A program made the position numbers and the translations under genes. A stretch of 64,000 nt of DNA from Heterotrichella gracilis (taxonomy: Eukaryota > Sar > Xanthophyceae > Tribonematales > Xanthonemataceae). Below the pieces are notes generated by a model that searched no databases, was not told where the DNA came from, and saw only the letters and a list, made by a program, of their open reading frames with translations. Where the stretch lies: contig JAULBX010025497.1 in assembly GCA_032358255.1 (NCBI GenBank), positions 1 through 64,000 of the forward strand. Direction: 5' to 3'. This document shows positions 32,401 through 45,400 of this stretch, in pieces. Within the stretch, counting starts at the first letter, position 1, and every line of letters begins with the position of its first letter.

Positions 32401-33311
32401 GCGCAGGCAGCATTGCCAGCTTGTATGGCCTCCTATGCCTCACCGGCTCCGCCTCACCCATGGCCGCCAATACACACGATGGGTCGTAGTCTGAGATCCT
32501 GAAACCCCAACACCCCACTAAAACCCTAAACACCACCCCACCCCGCACAGGCAGCAGCACCGCCAGCCTGTACGGCCCCCTGCGCCTCACCGGCCCCGCC
32601 TCCCCCATGGGCGCCGATGCAGACCTGGCGCTGATGTCGCATGATGGGTCGGAGAGCGAGATCCTCCCCTTTGCGCTCGACGGCGACCACTCCCCTGGCA
32701 GCGACCCCCTTGCAAACACCTCGCGGCACGCGGGGCAGAGCAGCGGTAAGAAACCCTAAATCCCCGCTGCGGCAAATCCCTAAACCCTAGTTACATGCAT
32801 TTCAGCAGGATTTTGCACGCTTGTTGCATAGCAGCGTGCTACCCTGTGGTTACCTTTGCCAATGAGCCTTGAGGCCTAACCCCTTGATCATCACACCCAA
32901 GCAGCATCACTGACTGGCTCGCCCCCTTCACGCCCTAGCGTAGGGTCTGAGACTCTGAAACTTTTTTTTAAAACCTTGAATGCATTTCTGATCGGCTGTG
33001 GCCAGCGCCCCCGCAAACCCTAGGATAGGATTGAATGTTTCTCTACCCTGAAACTCCAAACCATGCTCAGCATCCCTAACTGGCTGTGGCTCGCCCCCGC
33101 AGACCCTAGCGAAGGGTCCAAGGCGCCAGTTGGCGATGGGGCGGTGGGTGCACTGGTTCGCCTGCTGCAGGAGGCCCCTCCCCTGCGTGCCCCCTCGGCT
33201 TCCTCCCCCTGCAGTGGCCAGCGGGGGGTGTCATTGGAGGAGGCGATGCGGGGGCTGGAGGGGTTGCAGGGGCAGCTGGATGCGCATGCCCAGCGGGGGG
33301 TGCTGGCGTGA
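26475..33311 (+). CDS. ATG13: Autophagy-related protein 13
   Basis: Twelve exons give 818 aa: 26475-26606, 27042-27128, 27394-27478, 27656-27846, 28315-28678, 29154-29495, 29726-29877, 30163-30409, 30671-31014, 31586-31694, 32551-32745, 33103-33311. The N-terminal HORMA domain (roughly residues 1-245) is clear: 'KVEQIIGECFVKAAHIIL', 'LLERWVLQYQ', 'LLRSLVTYVRVLPAYRMFR', 'FSFSPVDTPYGALRFAVDY', 'PQIIADYV'. The rest is a long Pro/Ser/His-rich disordered tail with short conserved pieces 'EILPFALDGDH' and 'GALVRLLQEAPPLR'. ATG13 is the regulatory partner of ATG1 kinase and starts phagophore formation; the tail is normally the TOR- and ATG1-phosphorylated region. Splice phases agree throughout. Introns hold several partial exon copies and a perfect hairpin. 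Confidence 0.93.
27930..28056 (+). repeat. Copy of the 3' half of ATG13 exon 4
   Basis: It repeats 27735-27850 including the GTAGGGTTT donor. One base is missing (GTGTCAAGCG for GTGTACAAGCG), so the copy is out of frame. Confidence 0.9.
28132..28177. repeat. Perfect 22-bp inverted repeat with a 2-base loop
   Basis: Arms 28132-28153 and 28156-28177 are exact reverse complements (CAGGGGTATACTAATAATAC...). They are flanked by a CCAATGC direct repeat (28125-28131 and 28178-28184), like a target-site duplication. It lies in ATG13 intron 4 and may be a tiny MITE-like insertion. Confidence 0.85.
28748..29075 (+). repeat. Two further copies of the end of ATG13 exon 5
   Basis: About 28748-28885 and 28920-29075 repeat 28562-28710: the GGGAGGGTGCGGTCGGTGCC region, the CCAGCTCACCCGTGACAG exon end and the GTGAGAGGGGC donor. 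All three retain a usable donor; the copies have in-frame stops. Confidence 0.85.
32400..32505 (+). repeat. Broken copy of the start of ATG13 exon 11
   Basis: It repeats 32545-32665 with an internal deletion and a TAG in frame. It is followed by a CCCTAAA-type spacer leading into the functional exon. Confidence 0.8.
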
Positions 33312-33640
33312 TTGAAGGGTCCTGGAGAGGGGGGCGCATCTGCAGCACCAGCACGCTTGGCCCCATCCTAGCCCCAGCACAGCCCGTATCGCCGCCGTAC
33401 ACTTGGGAGGGGCTGCGGGGGCAGCTGGATGCTGGCATGCGGCGCGGGGTGGTGGCGTGATGGGAGGGACAAGGGGGCGCACCAGCCATGCAGTGGCGCC
33501 AAAATCAGGATGCTGGCTCTCTCCCTGGCTGCAGCAAGACCCTAACCAAGGGTGTCCACACGGATGGGAGGGATGCGCGGGTACGGGGCGGTGACTCAGG
33601 CGGCCTCCCAAGAGGGAGGTGCTGGTGTGTTGGAGGGGTC
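32895..33640 (+). repeat. Copies around the last ATG13 exon
   Basis: Two copies of the acceptor region (near 32920 and 32998; GGCTGTGGC...CCCCCGCA, CCCTAGCG) precede exon 12. After its stop, about 33385-33465 and 33550-33640 repeat the GGGGCAGCTGGATGC terminal segment, the first with its own TGA. Confidence 0.65.
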
Positions 33641-34002
33641 GAATAAATGAGTGGGCATTGCGGGGATGAACCTCAGAAGACCTGCGCGAGGGCAATGTCG
33701 TATTTATACCCCTCTGTACTTTTTTGTCTAGCACCAGTTGGGGCCATGTTGGGGTGCATGCACAGTGAGCCGGGCATGGGGGATGTGTAAGCAAACATGG
33801 ATGTGCAGCGCACGGTGCAGACGTGTGTATTGTACTTCAAACCGAACCGGAATCGGCCAATTGTTGCTATTATCATTATCATAGTATGTACCCTCGCAAC
33901 AGCAACATGTTGTCAATGGCTCCATCATGCACCCCCACAGCATAATATGTGGCCACTGCAGTGCAGAGCACGGACCTGACAGATAGGCGGGCAGGCCACT
34001 AC
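33641..34002. other. Spacer between ATG13 and the MYND-family fragment
   Basis: No gene is supported. Minus-strand frames here are read-through past the donor of the neighbouring fragment's exon. Confidence 0.5.
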
Positions 34003-34632
34003 CGCCAAACAACTCCTCGACCGTTACCTGTGAAAGCACATACACCACAGCAGCTGCCACACAACTTTCCCCCAGGAGAATGCGTTGCTGTGGGCTGAGC
34101 AGGACAGCAGCATCTTTGAGGGGCAGTGCCCACATCCAGCTCCCTGTCCAGCCACCCGCCAGCACCTCTCGCGCCACTGCAGCCCGCATCTCCTGGCCTG
34201 CAGCACCCTGCAACCACAGAGAGATGACTTATCCTATCCTGGCGGCGATACTGCACTTTCTGGGTCAGAGCATCCCCGCCGCTACATGCCCATACGTAGC
34301 ATCCGATAGTCCTCTTTATATTTGGACAATGGCACCACCATCATAGTTACAGCGGTTCAGCCAGGTTGGAATGGACTGTGTTCAGCATTGTTCACTTTGT
34401 TTGGTTGCAAGACTGGAATGGATGTGAGTTGTCGCGCAGGTGTATTGAGAACCTGCCAGGTGGCACCCCTGAGCCTCACCTGCCCTCCCAGGGTCCGCGC
34501 AAAATGGGCAGACACGCGCTCAGAGTGGTCTACAAGCCCAATTGAATTGTTTGCATTTTCAAGCATTCGCGCCTTTACCTTGGCCAGTGTGCTGTACACG
34601 TTTGGGAACTGGGATGGCCTGGCTTCTGGGAT
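34003..34632 (-). pseudogene. Two-exon fragment of the MYND-protein family
   Basis: Minus-strand exons 34632-34480 (51 codons, 'QFPNVYSTLAKVKARMLENA') and 34207-34003 (205 bases, 'QEMRAAVAREVLAGGWTGSW') correspond closely to plus-strand exons 53004-53162 and 53587-53791 of MYND copy A. The second exon is exactly the same length and both splice sites are kept. None of the later exons (armadillo-like part, MYND finger) are found downstream. It is best read as a truncated duplicate. About 34650-34735 is another partial copy of the first exon's border. Confidence 0.68.
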
Positions 34633-34739
34633 CTGCGAGGTAGAACAGGGAGATTAGGGTTTAGGATTGTGCATTTAGGGTTGAGAACTGGGATGGCTTT
34701 TGGGAGCTGAGGTAGAGGTGTGGAAGGGGCACTCAATGC

Positions 34740-35127
34740 TGTGGGTATCATGTTTGCTGGAATGTATGACTCTCAGAGACCGTCCTACAAATGTAGTACA
34801 AATCCTTGGTGGTGTGATTCTACCTAGCAATGGGATGTGCAAGGCACACGCAGATTTTATAAAATGATTTTATAAATAAATTCATGTGACAGTGAAATGA
34901 AACACATGCATGTGCATATTGCAATCAGTAATTGCAATTGTTTACAGAGCTAATCCTCCAGGTTGCACTTGCCAACTCATGAGATCACGCCAGCTGGCCA
35001 ACTCGCCCACGCTAACTCACGCCAGCAATTTGCTTTAAAAGGCGTCCAGGGCAGCAAGTCTATCTGGGCCACTACATGTGAAAGTACAGTACAGTAACTG
35101 AACATGAGTACTTATTTAATGATGCAG
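34740..35127. other. Spacer without recognisable gene
   Basis: AT-rich; I see nothing supportable. Confidence 0.5.
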
Positions 35128-35440
35128 ACTGTGGCCTTAGAGTAGCTGAAGTGCTAGCCACCACCCCCCAGCTAGCATATCTGAGTCGACGTCTGTACAA
35201 CCTTGTGCAACCCACCTGTGGCCTGACAGGGCGCGGAGCCCCAGTCACTCGATGGGATGTGGTTAAATCTGTACTGCTCTCAGTGCTGGTGGATGCCTGC
35301 CCAGCGCACAAACATCCAGTCAGGGGGGCATGGGGGCAGCTGGCCCAGGGGTGTGACCAATCCAATACTGAAGATGAAGTGCTCATGCAGTATTTCCAAC
35401 ATGCCGTGGACTTGGCTGTAGGGAGGCGGAAGAAACATGT
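35128..35440 (+). CDS. Unassigned exon-like ORF
   Basis: After a GATGCAG acceptor, a frame runs with coding-like composition ('VAEVLATTPQLAYLSRRLY', 'DVVKSVLLSVLVDACPAH', 'VLMQYFQHAVDLAVGRRK') to a possible GTACGC donor near 35438. The open frame continues to 35591. There is no ATG in frame at its start, so it would be an internal exon. I do not recognise the family and found no partner exons. It may be a remnant. Confidence 0.3.
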
Positions 35441-35591
35441 ACGCATGGCAATGCATCTAAAAGAGCAGTGTAGTTACCTGCGCGTGACTCATGTTCGCCT
35501 CAGGCTGAGGCTCACTGAACAGGCTGCCGTGCTCATGGCTACCGACCATACTGCCAGACCCTGGGCCAATAGCTGTCAGATTGCTGTCTGA

Positions 35592-37049
35592 CAGATTGCT
35601 GCCTGACTTAGGCAAAGTACAAATGGCCTGGCATTATCACATGCTGTTGTTTCACAACGGTCAGCGTATATTACCATGCATATGTACACAAAACAGTCCC
35701 CAGGTGCTAACTTGCACTTGCCAATGTGAACTTGCCCTCGCGTCCCGGGACCGCCAAAACCCCTTCAAGGTCTTAAATACCTCCGCAAATTATCAATACA
35801 CCAACCCGGGGCCGTGGGGGGCATCTTGGCACTGCACTAAAAGTGGTACTGGCCTAAGACCTCTGGACAGGTCTACCACCCTGGTGCCTTGGCCGATGGA
35901 TGCAGTTGGCAATAGAAACGGCAGTCTGCAGGACCCCACCCTTTTCTAAACGGCGTGTTTCACTGACAGTTTTAGTTAACAGGACAAACTGTGTATTTCA
36001 AGTATGTACGGCGGCGTCGCGTTGCCAACACTTGAGGCAACGAGTTTCCGGAATTGACGCCCACATGGGTTTTCCCGCCAAATAATTCCCGCTGAAAATT
36101 CCCGCTGAATAATTCCCGCTTGGGTGGCCCATCAGCACATCACGGTGACCGCCCTCAACGAACTGCATCAGTGCCTTATTGATGCCCTGAATTGCTTGGC
36201 GCAATTCGCTGAAGGGAGCCATGTCAGCTGGCTGTAGGCACGGAATCTGACAAATGCATGCTAAACAATTGGCGCAGGCGATGCACTTTACTAAATAGAT
36301 TCCACAGCCTGCAGTGCTGCCCTGGCGCTGTCAAGCTGCTCCTACACAGGGTGAGTGCACAATGCAGTGACCATGGAAGCAATTTACTGTGGGCATAATA
36401 TGGGGGGATGGTGGGAATAATTATTATCACATTTATCACAATTATCATAATTATCATTGCGGCGGCTATCACACGCTGCAGCAGCACTGACAAGGCTTTT
36501 GCCAACAGGCACCACCAGTGCCCTGTTCACACCAAATTTTCCTTCCGCAATTACAGTAATATTGTACAGTTAAACTTGCAAAAATAAGCTGTCAGCTTAT
36601 CAGTGATCAGGCTCAGGCCGGCGTGCTGTATAAGGAACGTTCAATCATAGCACTTAAAAAGAAAGAAACAAAACGCCCCCACACACGGCGGCAAGTACTT
36701 ATAGTAGTTCCCATCATTATTCCAAACCATTCTCTCAAACCAATTGGCTACTAGACAGACTAGTGGTTTGAAACAAATTGGAATGAGGATAGGTCATGCA
36801 AACTACCACTATGCGTTTGAATGCGGTGCACATTCACGAAAAGCTAAGCCTATCTACGTTGTCAAGTCTAGTCATGTCGGCTGTACAACTATAAGAAAAT
36901 TGTCATCTGATTTGAAGCATACCTAAACTATACTATTCAACTAAATATAAAATGCAAATGGGCTGTGAGGGATATCTTTGGGTTCAACCTGATTCCAAAC
37001 CTGTCAACACTGGCCCTCATTATCCCACTGGCATCCCCGGACCCCCAGC
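35592..37049. other. Spacer between unassigned ORF and coiled-coil gene
   Basis: It contains short repeats of AATTCCCGCTGA (36085-36125) and ATTATCA-type repeats (36418-36458). I see no gene. Confidence 0.5.
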
Positions 37050-40000
37050 CTATTTCTTCCACGACCCCCAAATCGAGCCCTTGCCCTTGCTGGGCAGCGT
37101 GCGCTCCGACACAGAGTCCTCCCTCCCCACCGCCCCCGCCCCCGCCCCCTCTGCCGCCGCCAGCGCCTTACGCCCCTTGCGGGACGCCATGGCAAGCTCC
37201 CGCAGCGCCGCCATGTCGCGCGCCATCTCCTCCGCACGCCCCTGCGCCACCCGCAGCATGTGGTCCCGCTGCGCCACCTCATCGGCCTGGGCCTCCACCC
37301 GCACCCGCAGACCCTCCAGCTCCTCCAGCTCGCCCTTCCTGGCCTCCACCTCGCGCGTGACCTCGGCAACCTCCTCCAAACGCTGCTTCAGCGCCGCGAT
37401 CTGGTGGTCCTTGCTGCCTACAACAGACAGTGACAATGGCCATTGCTCACTCACCACCACCATGCTCATACCCACACCCATGCCCATGGCCATCACAATG
37501 GGGAATGCTCATTCTCAATGGCTAACGCCGAAGCCCATTCCCAACACCTGTGCTCATGCCCAATAAAGCCCCCAAGCTGTTCAGTAGCACATCACCGCAA
37601 ACAAGCAGCCCATATGCAAACTGTTGACAAGTCACCACCAACTCAAAGCGTACCTAGCGTCACCCCCTGCCCCGCCAGCCCCTGCCTGGCCTCCTCCAGC
37701 GCCTCCCTTGTGTCACACAGCTCGGTGCGCAGCAGCCTCCTCTCCTGCTGGCTGGCCCCAAACGCGTACCGCAGGAACTTCATCAGCTCAACAGCCTCGA
37801 TGGCCTCCTCCTCTCCTTCAACACCATCAATATCCCCCTCACTACCCTCCCCCTCTCCCAGCTGGAGCCCAGCCACTGTCACGGTGCTGGCGGCAACCTC
37901 CCGCTTAAGGTCAAGCATGCGGCGCTTGAGGGCGGTCGCCTGCTCCTTGTTTGCCTCTAGGTGGGCCACAGCGGTGTCCAGGGTGTCGGTGAGCTCGTCA
38001 TTGACCATCTTCTCGTCTGCAAGCTCGGTGGAGAGGCCCGCCAGGCAGTCCTGCACCCGGTTGTAGGCGGCGTGCAGCTGGCGGTTCTCGGACCGGAAGT
38101 GGAGCAGCTCGGCCTGCGCGGGTGGGGGTGGGGTTGGTGAGTGAGGTTCATGGTGTGTGTGTGGGGTGTGTGGAGAGCAGAGGGTGTTCCTGGCATGCGG
38201 TGGTTGCAGGGCTGCACGCATGGGGTCACGTGGGTGGGGACATGTGGGTGGGGCCCATGGCCTAGGGTAATGTACTTGAAGGGGCGGCAAAAACCCTAAA
38301 CCTTGGCCATGAAAACCCTTGCACCCATCCTCAAAAACCCTGCCCCACCTGCGCCACCTCCAGGTGCTCCCTCAGCGTTGCATTGTGGGTGGTGGCCGCA
38401 TCAAGCTGGGCCTCAAGCTGCGCCTGGCGGGCTGCGGCTGTTGCTGCGGCACTCTGCAGGGTGATGCCCTGGGGGTGCACTCCGCCTGGGGGGGTGGGAG
38501 GGAGGGGGGCAGGTTAGCAAGCCATGCACACGGGGGAGCAGCATAGCAGGCAAGGAGGTTGGTGCAATTGCGTTGGTGCACTCGGGCTGTGCTGTGAGAT
38601 GAATGCACCGGCTTTAAAGTTGCTGCTGCTGCCGCTTGTGCTTAAGCCAGCACCGCCTGGGTGGGATGACAGAATGAGAGGGAACGCCCACAATTGACAG
38701 CCCAGGCACAGCACACAGGGTATGATTTCATGCAGTAGGGTTAAAGAAGCTGGTTGGTAGAGTGAATGCTATGCGATGGGATTGCAGGAGGTGGGCGAGG
38801 AAGGGCATGCATGCTTGCCTGCAAAATCATCCCTAGAATGCCATTTCGTTTATGGCATTCTGCCCAGTAAGATAAAATGCGCATGTCAGCCCATAGCTTC
38901 TTTTAAACCACTTGTCCTGTTGTGGTGCGCATGTGGCCCCTCCCCTTCCACCCATACCCAATCCCCCCTGCACCCCATCGCCCCCCACCGCCGCCTGTGT
39001 TCGTGCTGCGCACCTTCCACACCCACCCAGACCATTCCCTCCCCCCCTCTCCCCTCCCCCCCTCTCCCCTCCCCTCCCCTCCCACCACCACCACCGCCCC
39101 ACCCACCTGCCAGCACATCCCTCACCGCCACCTGCGTGCGCGCGGCGACAGCGGCAGCCCCAGCCATCTCCTCCATCTGCTCCTGCATGACTTCCATCCC
39201 CTCCTGCAGCAGCACATTCTCCCCTTGCAACACCGCCACCTGGCGATGCAGCCGCTCCATCTCGGCCTGGAGCTGGTCCTGGTGGTCAAGGGAAGCGCGC
39301 GACTGGATCCGCGCCTGGGAGGGAAGGGGGGGCGAGCATGGTTAGAGGGGGCCCAGGGCGCATATTGGTGGTGGTGGAGGTGGCGTGGGGACACACAGCA
39401 GGTGTGGGGTGCCATGCCAGTAAAGCACCCATTCAAGGTGATCCTTCAGTGTCCCCCCCCCCAAAATCAAGGCTGCAAACTGAAGACCCAATCCCAGGCA
39501 TTATGCACCAATGGGCCAACCAGCACACAGGTTTCCTTGGCCTAAAGAGGGAAGCGCCGCAAAGCCTGGTGGTGCTTCCAGCCCTTCCCTCACACCTCCC
39601 CACCCGCCCACCGCCCACCACCACCCACCCACCTCCTGCAGCTGCATCCTCAGGTGGCGGTTGTCTGCCTCCAGCGCCTGCTGTGCCCCCAACATGTCCT
39701 CCACCTCCTCCCGCAACGAGGCTTTCTCAAGCTCAACAAACGCGCAGTGTTCCCTGCAAAAAGCAGCCAGTTAGTTACAAGCACTGCGCAGGACAACCAG
39801 GCTGGCAGTCAGCTTCACACATATAATTGCCAGGCAGCTATATCTTCTGGCATAGTTCATACCACACAAGTAGGTCCAATAGGTCCATGTCCTGCTAGCT
39901 GGCACCATTCATACTAATGCAGGCTCCAGCTGTGGTCCCTAGGGTCAACACACAGGGGGTAGGGTTTCCCAACGCACTGTAGGTCATCCACGGCTCCCTG

Positions 40001-41637
40001 CAGCTCCCCAAACTGGTCCTGCAGGGCCGCCATTTCCCCACCCAGGCGCCCAACCAGGTCCCGGTGCATGCTCGTGAACAGGTGCCTCAACTGATCCCTG
40101 CTCCCGCCCAGCTCCTGCCCACCTAGCCCCTCTAGCTGGTGGAGCTGCGGGTGTCGGCGCTGGTGTGCGTGGCCGTGCGTGGGTGAGTGCGGGTGTGCCT
40201 GGACTGCCAGTTGGCGCGTGGTGGTGATGACCTGGTCTTCGCGGAAGGTGCGCAGGGTGGATAGCAGCCGCTGTAGGGGGGGGAGGGGGTAGGCAGGCGA
40301 TCAGAGAAGGGGAGTAAGTGCTGAACAAAAGACGGATGAGTGGCTTAACTCTGCTTGGCTTGGTTTGTACACTTCCATATACTTATTATTCACATGCGTT
40401 CCAGCAGTACCCCAGGTTCGTAGTCTTTCCTACACGTGCACTCCATATGTGAACTACATTTCCGGGTGTAGGGTCTTCAGCTTCTCTCCACACAGGCTGT
40501 GTACTTCACGCATACAGTATGGAAAACGATTCCAGGGTTTAGGTTTCTTTTAAACACCTGGAGGTCCTCCAGTGCCTCCCCAAACAGACTGCGGCTGCCA
40601 TCCCCGATGCCGGCACAGTCCACTGGTCCGGACGTGCCATTCCCATGCAGCCCCGCCTGCGTGAGCAGAGCTGCCCTGCTGGCGCCCTCCCAAATCAACA
40701 GCTTGCCAGCGTGGGTGGTTCTCTGTGCCACCTGTGTTGGGGCGCCACCTGGAACAAGGTCTGCAAAGGAAGGGGAGGGGGAGAGGAGCCTTAGGCAGGT
40801 GCTGGAAAGGTAAACATAGCAGTGGACTCTGCAGAATCACCACCAGGCATTGCCTAGAAACACGGTGCAGCGTTAGCCAAACGTGGCTTGCTTGCGATTC
40901 GTAAGTGTTGCTCTGCAACAACAAGCGACGGGCCTTGCTAGGTAAGCCTCCCTCTTGGATTGGTTCCAGAGCAGGTTGGGAATTGGGTTTTTGCCACAAA
41001 CAGTTTGTGGTTTTGTTGGTACCTTGTGTGTCCAGCAGGCCCCTGTGTCCACTGAATGTGGACTCAAAGTGAAGCCTGCGGGGTGCACTCCCCTCTTCCA
41101 GGCTAACATCACTCCCTGGGCTATCCAAGGCAATCAGCTTGGGGGCGATGGGCAGGGTGAGTGGGGTAGCGGGGCCAATAGCGTGGCCTGCCTGCTCGTC
41201 CTGTGGCAGGGAAAAGCAAGTGAGGTGAGGGACTCTGATTGGCGCTCAAGGCGCTTGAAGGCAATTGCCTGGGTTGTTCTCTTGAGAAGGCTGCGCTGTG
41301 AGAGCTGGAAGGCAGGCCTGGGTTGGCATTATTGCCACTAAATAAGACATTGCACACCGACGGCTTGCTGTACAGCAGCACACAGCGTTCAGGACATGAC
41401 ACAGGACACCGTTGCTCCTTTGGGTCAGGCACAGATGAGTACAGAATGTGTGCTTCTCAGACATGGTAGGGGATAGGGGGCGGCAATTACCCGCCCATAG
41501 TCGTGCGCGGGCGACCCATTTGCAGTTTCTGTTTGCCCAATATCGCTCTCGCTTTCTTCAGCACGTTGCTTTGCTAGTGTTGCAGCCGGGGTTGCCATAG
41601 TTGGTGTTGTAGCCATTGCTGGCCTTGAGCTGCCCAC
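37050..41637 (-). CDS. Large coiled-coil protein, function unknown
   Basis: Nine exons in phase give 700 aa: 41637-41491, 41200-41023, 40748-40558, 40270-39978, 39753-39633, 39314-39107, 38485-38349, 38113-37654, 37417-37050. The N-terminus (about 1-170) is Ser/Thr/Gly/Ala-rich and probably disordered. From about residue 175 onward it is heptad-rich coiled coil ('LREEVEDMLGAQQALEADN', 'ELLHFRSENRQLHAAYN', 'LKQRLEEVAEVTREVEARK') with an acidic insert near residues 490-515. The C-terminus is basic (SIWGSWKK). It could be a golgin, tethering or cytoskeletal scaffold protein, but no family-defining domain is visible. The ATG at 41637 is the first in frame with good phase to exon 2. It is divergent from the CobW gene. 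Confidence 0.82.
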
Positions 41638-42408
41638 CGACCCTATTGGTGCTCACGCCGACAACAAGAATACGCTGTCCAGAAGAAACACCTGGCATAT
41701 GATCACGTTGTTCCAATCATCACACGCATAAGCAGCGGCTTCTTCACCACGGCACTTCTTTCAGGGTGTTCAGGGGTTGCTATTGGGCGCTGGCCCGTAA
41801 ACGGATAGGCAGTATGCCAGGAAAGGCCGTATCCATTTGCTTCCCCAACTTGAAGACGATTTTAAGCAAAGCTACCGACAGGAGGTGTTCCTTCGTGAAA
41901 GTTCTTGTATCGCTGTTCAAAACCGTGTTCAAAACGGGGGGCAACAAGAGCAGTATGCGCTAAACTTCCGACGTCAAGAGCAAGGTTCCCACACTAGCAC
42001 CGACCAAAACGGTTCGCGTAAGACAGAGCTAGAGTTGGATAGAAGGAAGTGCGTCTGTTCGAGCATATGTGTGTTACCTGCATTCTCGGCCTGTCACAAA
42101 AGTGTCGCTGTAAGGAAACGCGGGGTGTGATCGCCGCCGGCAGTGGGCGGCGAGGTGGGCGGCGGTGATGCATGCATCTGATGGCATTCGACGGCCAACA
42201 CTGTTTGTACAACTAACGTAAAGCCTCTATCGATGGTGAAGTATATTACATTTTACCACCAACGTCGTCTTGCTGGCGTATGGCACTGACTCACGATCAG
42301 GACACCGATGCATTAGTAGCCTGCAATGTGCTCCATGCCCACCTCATAGTGGCATAGTGCCCAGCAAATGTCCTTGCGCTCACAGCCGCATCTTAGAAAC
42401 CGGGCACG
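41638..42408. other. Divergent promoter region, coiled-coil (-) and CobW (+)
   Basis: Plus-strand open frames here show no recognisable protein and no splice link to either gene. No clear TATA box. Confidence 0.55.
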
Positions 42409-45400
42409 ATGATTGCGGTGGCGCACAGAGTTGGGTGCGCTTTTGTTCCACGGGCGGTGTGCCGCACCCCACTCATCCCGTGCGCCAGCCACTCATTCCA
42501 TGGATGGGCGTCAAAGCAGCAGCAGGCACAGTACACGGCAGACTGGTTCGCAGAAAGGCAGTGCCACCTATCTCAGTGCAGCAGGCCAGCTGCATCCCAC
42601 CATACGGTGCGCTGTGGGAGCTCCACACTGTCGGCAACTGAAGCTGCCCCACCAGCCGTCAAGCTGCCAGTGACAGTCCTGTCCGGGTTTCTGGGCGCGG
42701 GCAAGACCACGCTGCTTAAACACGTGCTTGAGAACAAGGAAAACCTGCGGGTGGCCGTGATCGTCAACGACATGGCCAGCCTGAACATCGATGCAGCGCT
42801 GGTCAAGGGCAGCATCACAGTACAACAGGAGGAGCTGGTAGCTCTGGAGAATGGGTGTATCTGCTGCACGATCAGGGAGGACCTGCTCAAGGAAATCAAA
42901 CGCCTGGCGCTGCAAAACAAGTTTGACTACCTGATCATCGAGAGCACAGGTACTGTTTGGGTGCCATGTCTCAAATGTGTGCATTGCAATGCTGGCGCTG
43001 CTAGTTTTGTGTTGCAGTGCGACCAGAGCCAATACCATTGGATGGCACCCACACCCACATCCACTTCCCTCCTTATCAGGCATCTCAGAGCCGCTTTCAG
43101 TGGCGACCACCTTCTCCTATGACGGCACAGACGACTCGCTGCAGAGCATATCCCGGCTGGACACCCTGGTCACGGTGGTGGATGCAGAGCGCTTCATGAA
43201 GGAGCTGATTAACTCTGAGAGTCTGGGTGAGCGAGGGCTGGAGGCTGGGGAAGATGACGAGCGCACCATTGCCGACCTGTTGGTGGAACAGGTAATGCGT
43301 TGACTTATGCGGGGGTAGTGACTGTCTAATGGGGAAGTGCATAGTCACTGCTGTGAGGAACTGTTCGTGGGGACACCCAGTGCCAAATGGCTGCCTAGGT
43401 ATACTAAGGATGTGGTAAATTTTGCATTTAAAAACACTATAAGACCTGATGGGCTGGGTGGCGCAAGCTCTGCAGCGGTGACTGCCAATCTGGCAGCGCC
43501 GCTGGAATGTACTTGCCGCGAGAAAAAATATCTTTGTCCATGGTGGCATGGAATGAAACACTGGGTGGTGGCATGTGATGTTTATATAACTATAACTTCT
43601 GACTCACTCATGAAGTCTGATCGATAGGACTGATGCCAGCCCATGCCACTTTGCTGTTAGAATGCACAACACATCTTTGCGCCACACGATGCTGTTGGCA
43701 ATTGATGAATAATTAACTATAACTGCTGATCATCTTTGATATGAAGTCTGATCGATAGGACTGATGCCAACTCATGCCTGGCTACTGCATACCCTCACCA
43801 CAGAGGAAAATCTGCATTGCAACAGACCCACTGCGAGCTGCACCATCATGTAAACATCAGCATGCATCTTATGCATCATCATCCTAACTATGCCGCTATG
43901 CTATGCTGAGGTGTTAATTTACCGCCATGTACATAGCGCGACGTGGATGGCAAGTGATGAAGATTTTTAACTATAACTCCTGATCTTCTGATATGATATC
44001 TGATCGATAGGACTGATGCCATCCACCGCTATAATCTGGTCCCTAGCATACATGGGACCACTCGCTGTCTTCCTGCTGCACCCCTGGGATTTGATGCGAG
44101 CCTACTCATTCCCATGCCTCACCCTGTCATGCAGGTGGAGTTTGCCAATGTGTTGGTGGTGAACAAGGTTGACTGTGTATCACCTGATGACCTGAAGCAG
44201 CTCATGGCACTGCTGCACAAGCTCAACCCATCTGCTAAGGTGGGTAACTTAGGAAACAATGAAAAGATGGAATAGTACACCGATTATCGAGAGTGTATGG
44301 GGTTGCCTTTATGCTTGCGCAAATACGTAAGCATGTGCACTAGGAAAGCCCTCCAAGCACGCCGTGCGCTTGCGCCAGCCACGCAACGTGCTCCCTACTC
44401 AGTGCATCCCCGCCTCGCAGGTCATCCCCAGCTCCTTTACCCGCATCCCCCTTGCTGAGGTGCTCAACACCGGCCTATTCAGCGAGGAAGCGGCGGCAGA
44501 GATGCCAGGGTGGGTGCAGGAGCTCAATGCATTTTCAGAGGAGCGGGCCGCTACTGCAGAGGGTAGCACCAGCCACAGCCACAGCCACAGCCATGAACAC
44601 AGCCATGAACACAGCCACAGTGGAGGTGATGATCATACGCATGAGCATGAGCATGACCATGGGCATGGGCACAGCCATGATGGCAGGATGGCAGAGGGTG
44701 AGAAGTACGGCATCACCAGCTTTGTGTACTACTCGGACAGGTAGGGGGGGGATGGGGCTGCCAGGCTGCTTGAGACTATGCAGTATGGTGCTCAGAGCAT
44801 GCATCGCATGGCAATCATTTCATATTGCATGTGCAGTTGCTCTGCAGGCATGCATTGACCTTGTGGAGTACCATTGTTGGCAATGGTAGAATGCCTGGCA
44901 TGATGTGGTGGAGCAAGCCCTGCAAGGGTGACTACTTATGTCTGCTAAGCAACTATGTGGGTCATGGATTTTTGGATGGTCATTGTCTTGCTTTGGGATC
45001 CAATTGTTAATCTCGTGCTGTCGCCTGCTTGTAGGCCTTTTCACCCGCAGCGCCTACTGGACAACGTATTATCCCACTCCTGGCCGGGTGTGCTGCGCAC
45101 CAAGGGCTTTTTCTGGCTAGCCACTCGCCACGACGTGGCGGGGCTGTGGCAATCGGCAGGGGGGGCATGGGTGGGCGAGCCAAGGTAGGCGGTTGATCTG
45201 ATATGGAGGGATGGATGGTGGTGTTCTCAAGGAGAGCAACAATGTTTTAGTCCCTTAGTCCTGCTGTTTTGTCTGGTATTCTTGCCAGGGGCAATGTTGG
45301 CTGTGTGTGGTGCATTTGCGTGGGTTTGGATTGATGGACTGGCAGCCAGATGACTAATTCGTTGCTCCTACGAGACCTGGCTGCTGTCATGGCTGTTCTT

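Noticed and set aside
36952-38066. Two plus-strand ORFs of ~200 aa
   Set aside because: Ser/Pro/Ala-rich antisense of coiled-coil exons 37050-37417 and 37654-38113.
38912-39545. 207-aa plus-strand ORF with Pro-rich start
   Set aside because: Antisense of a coiled-coil exon and a CCT-rich intron.
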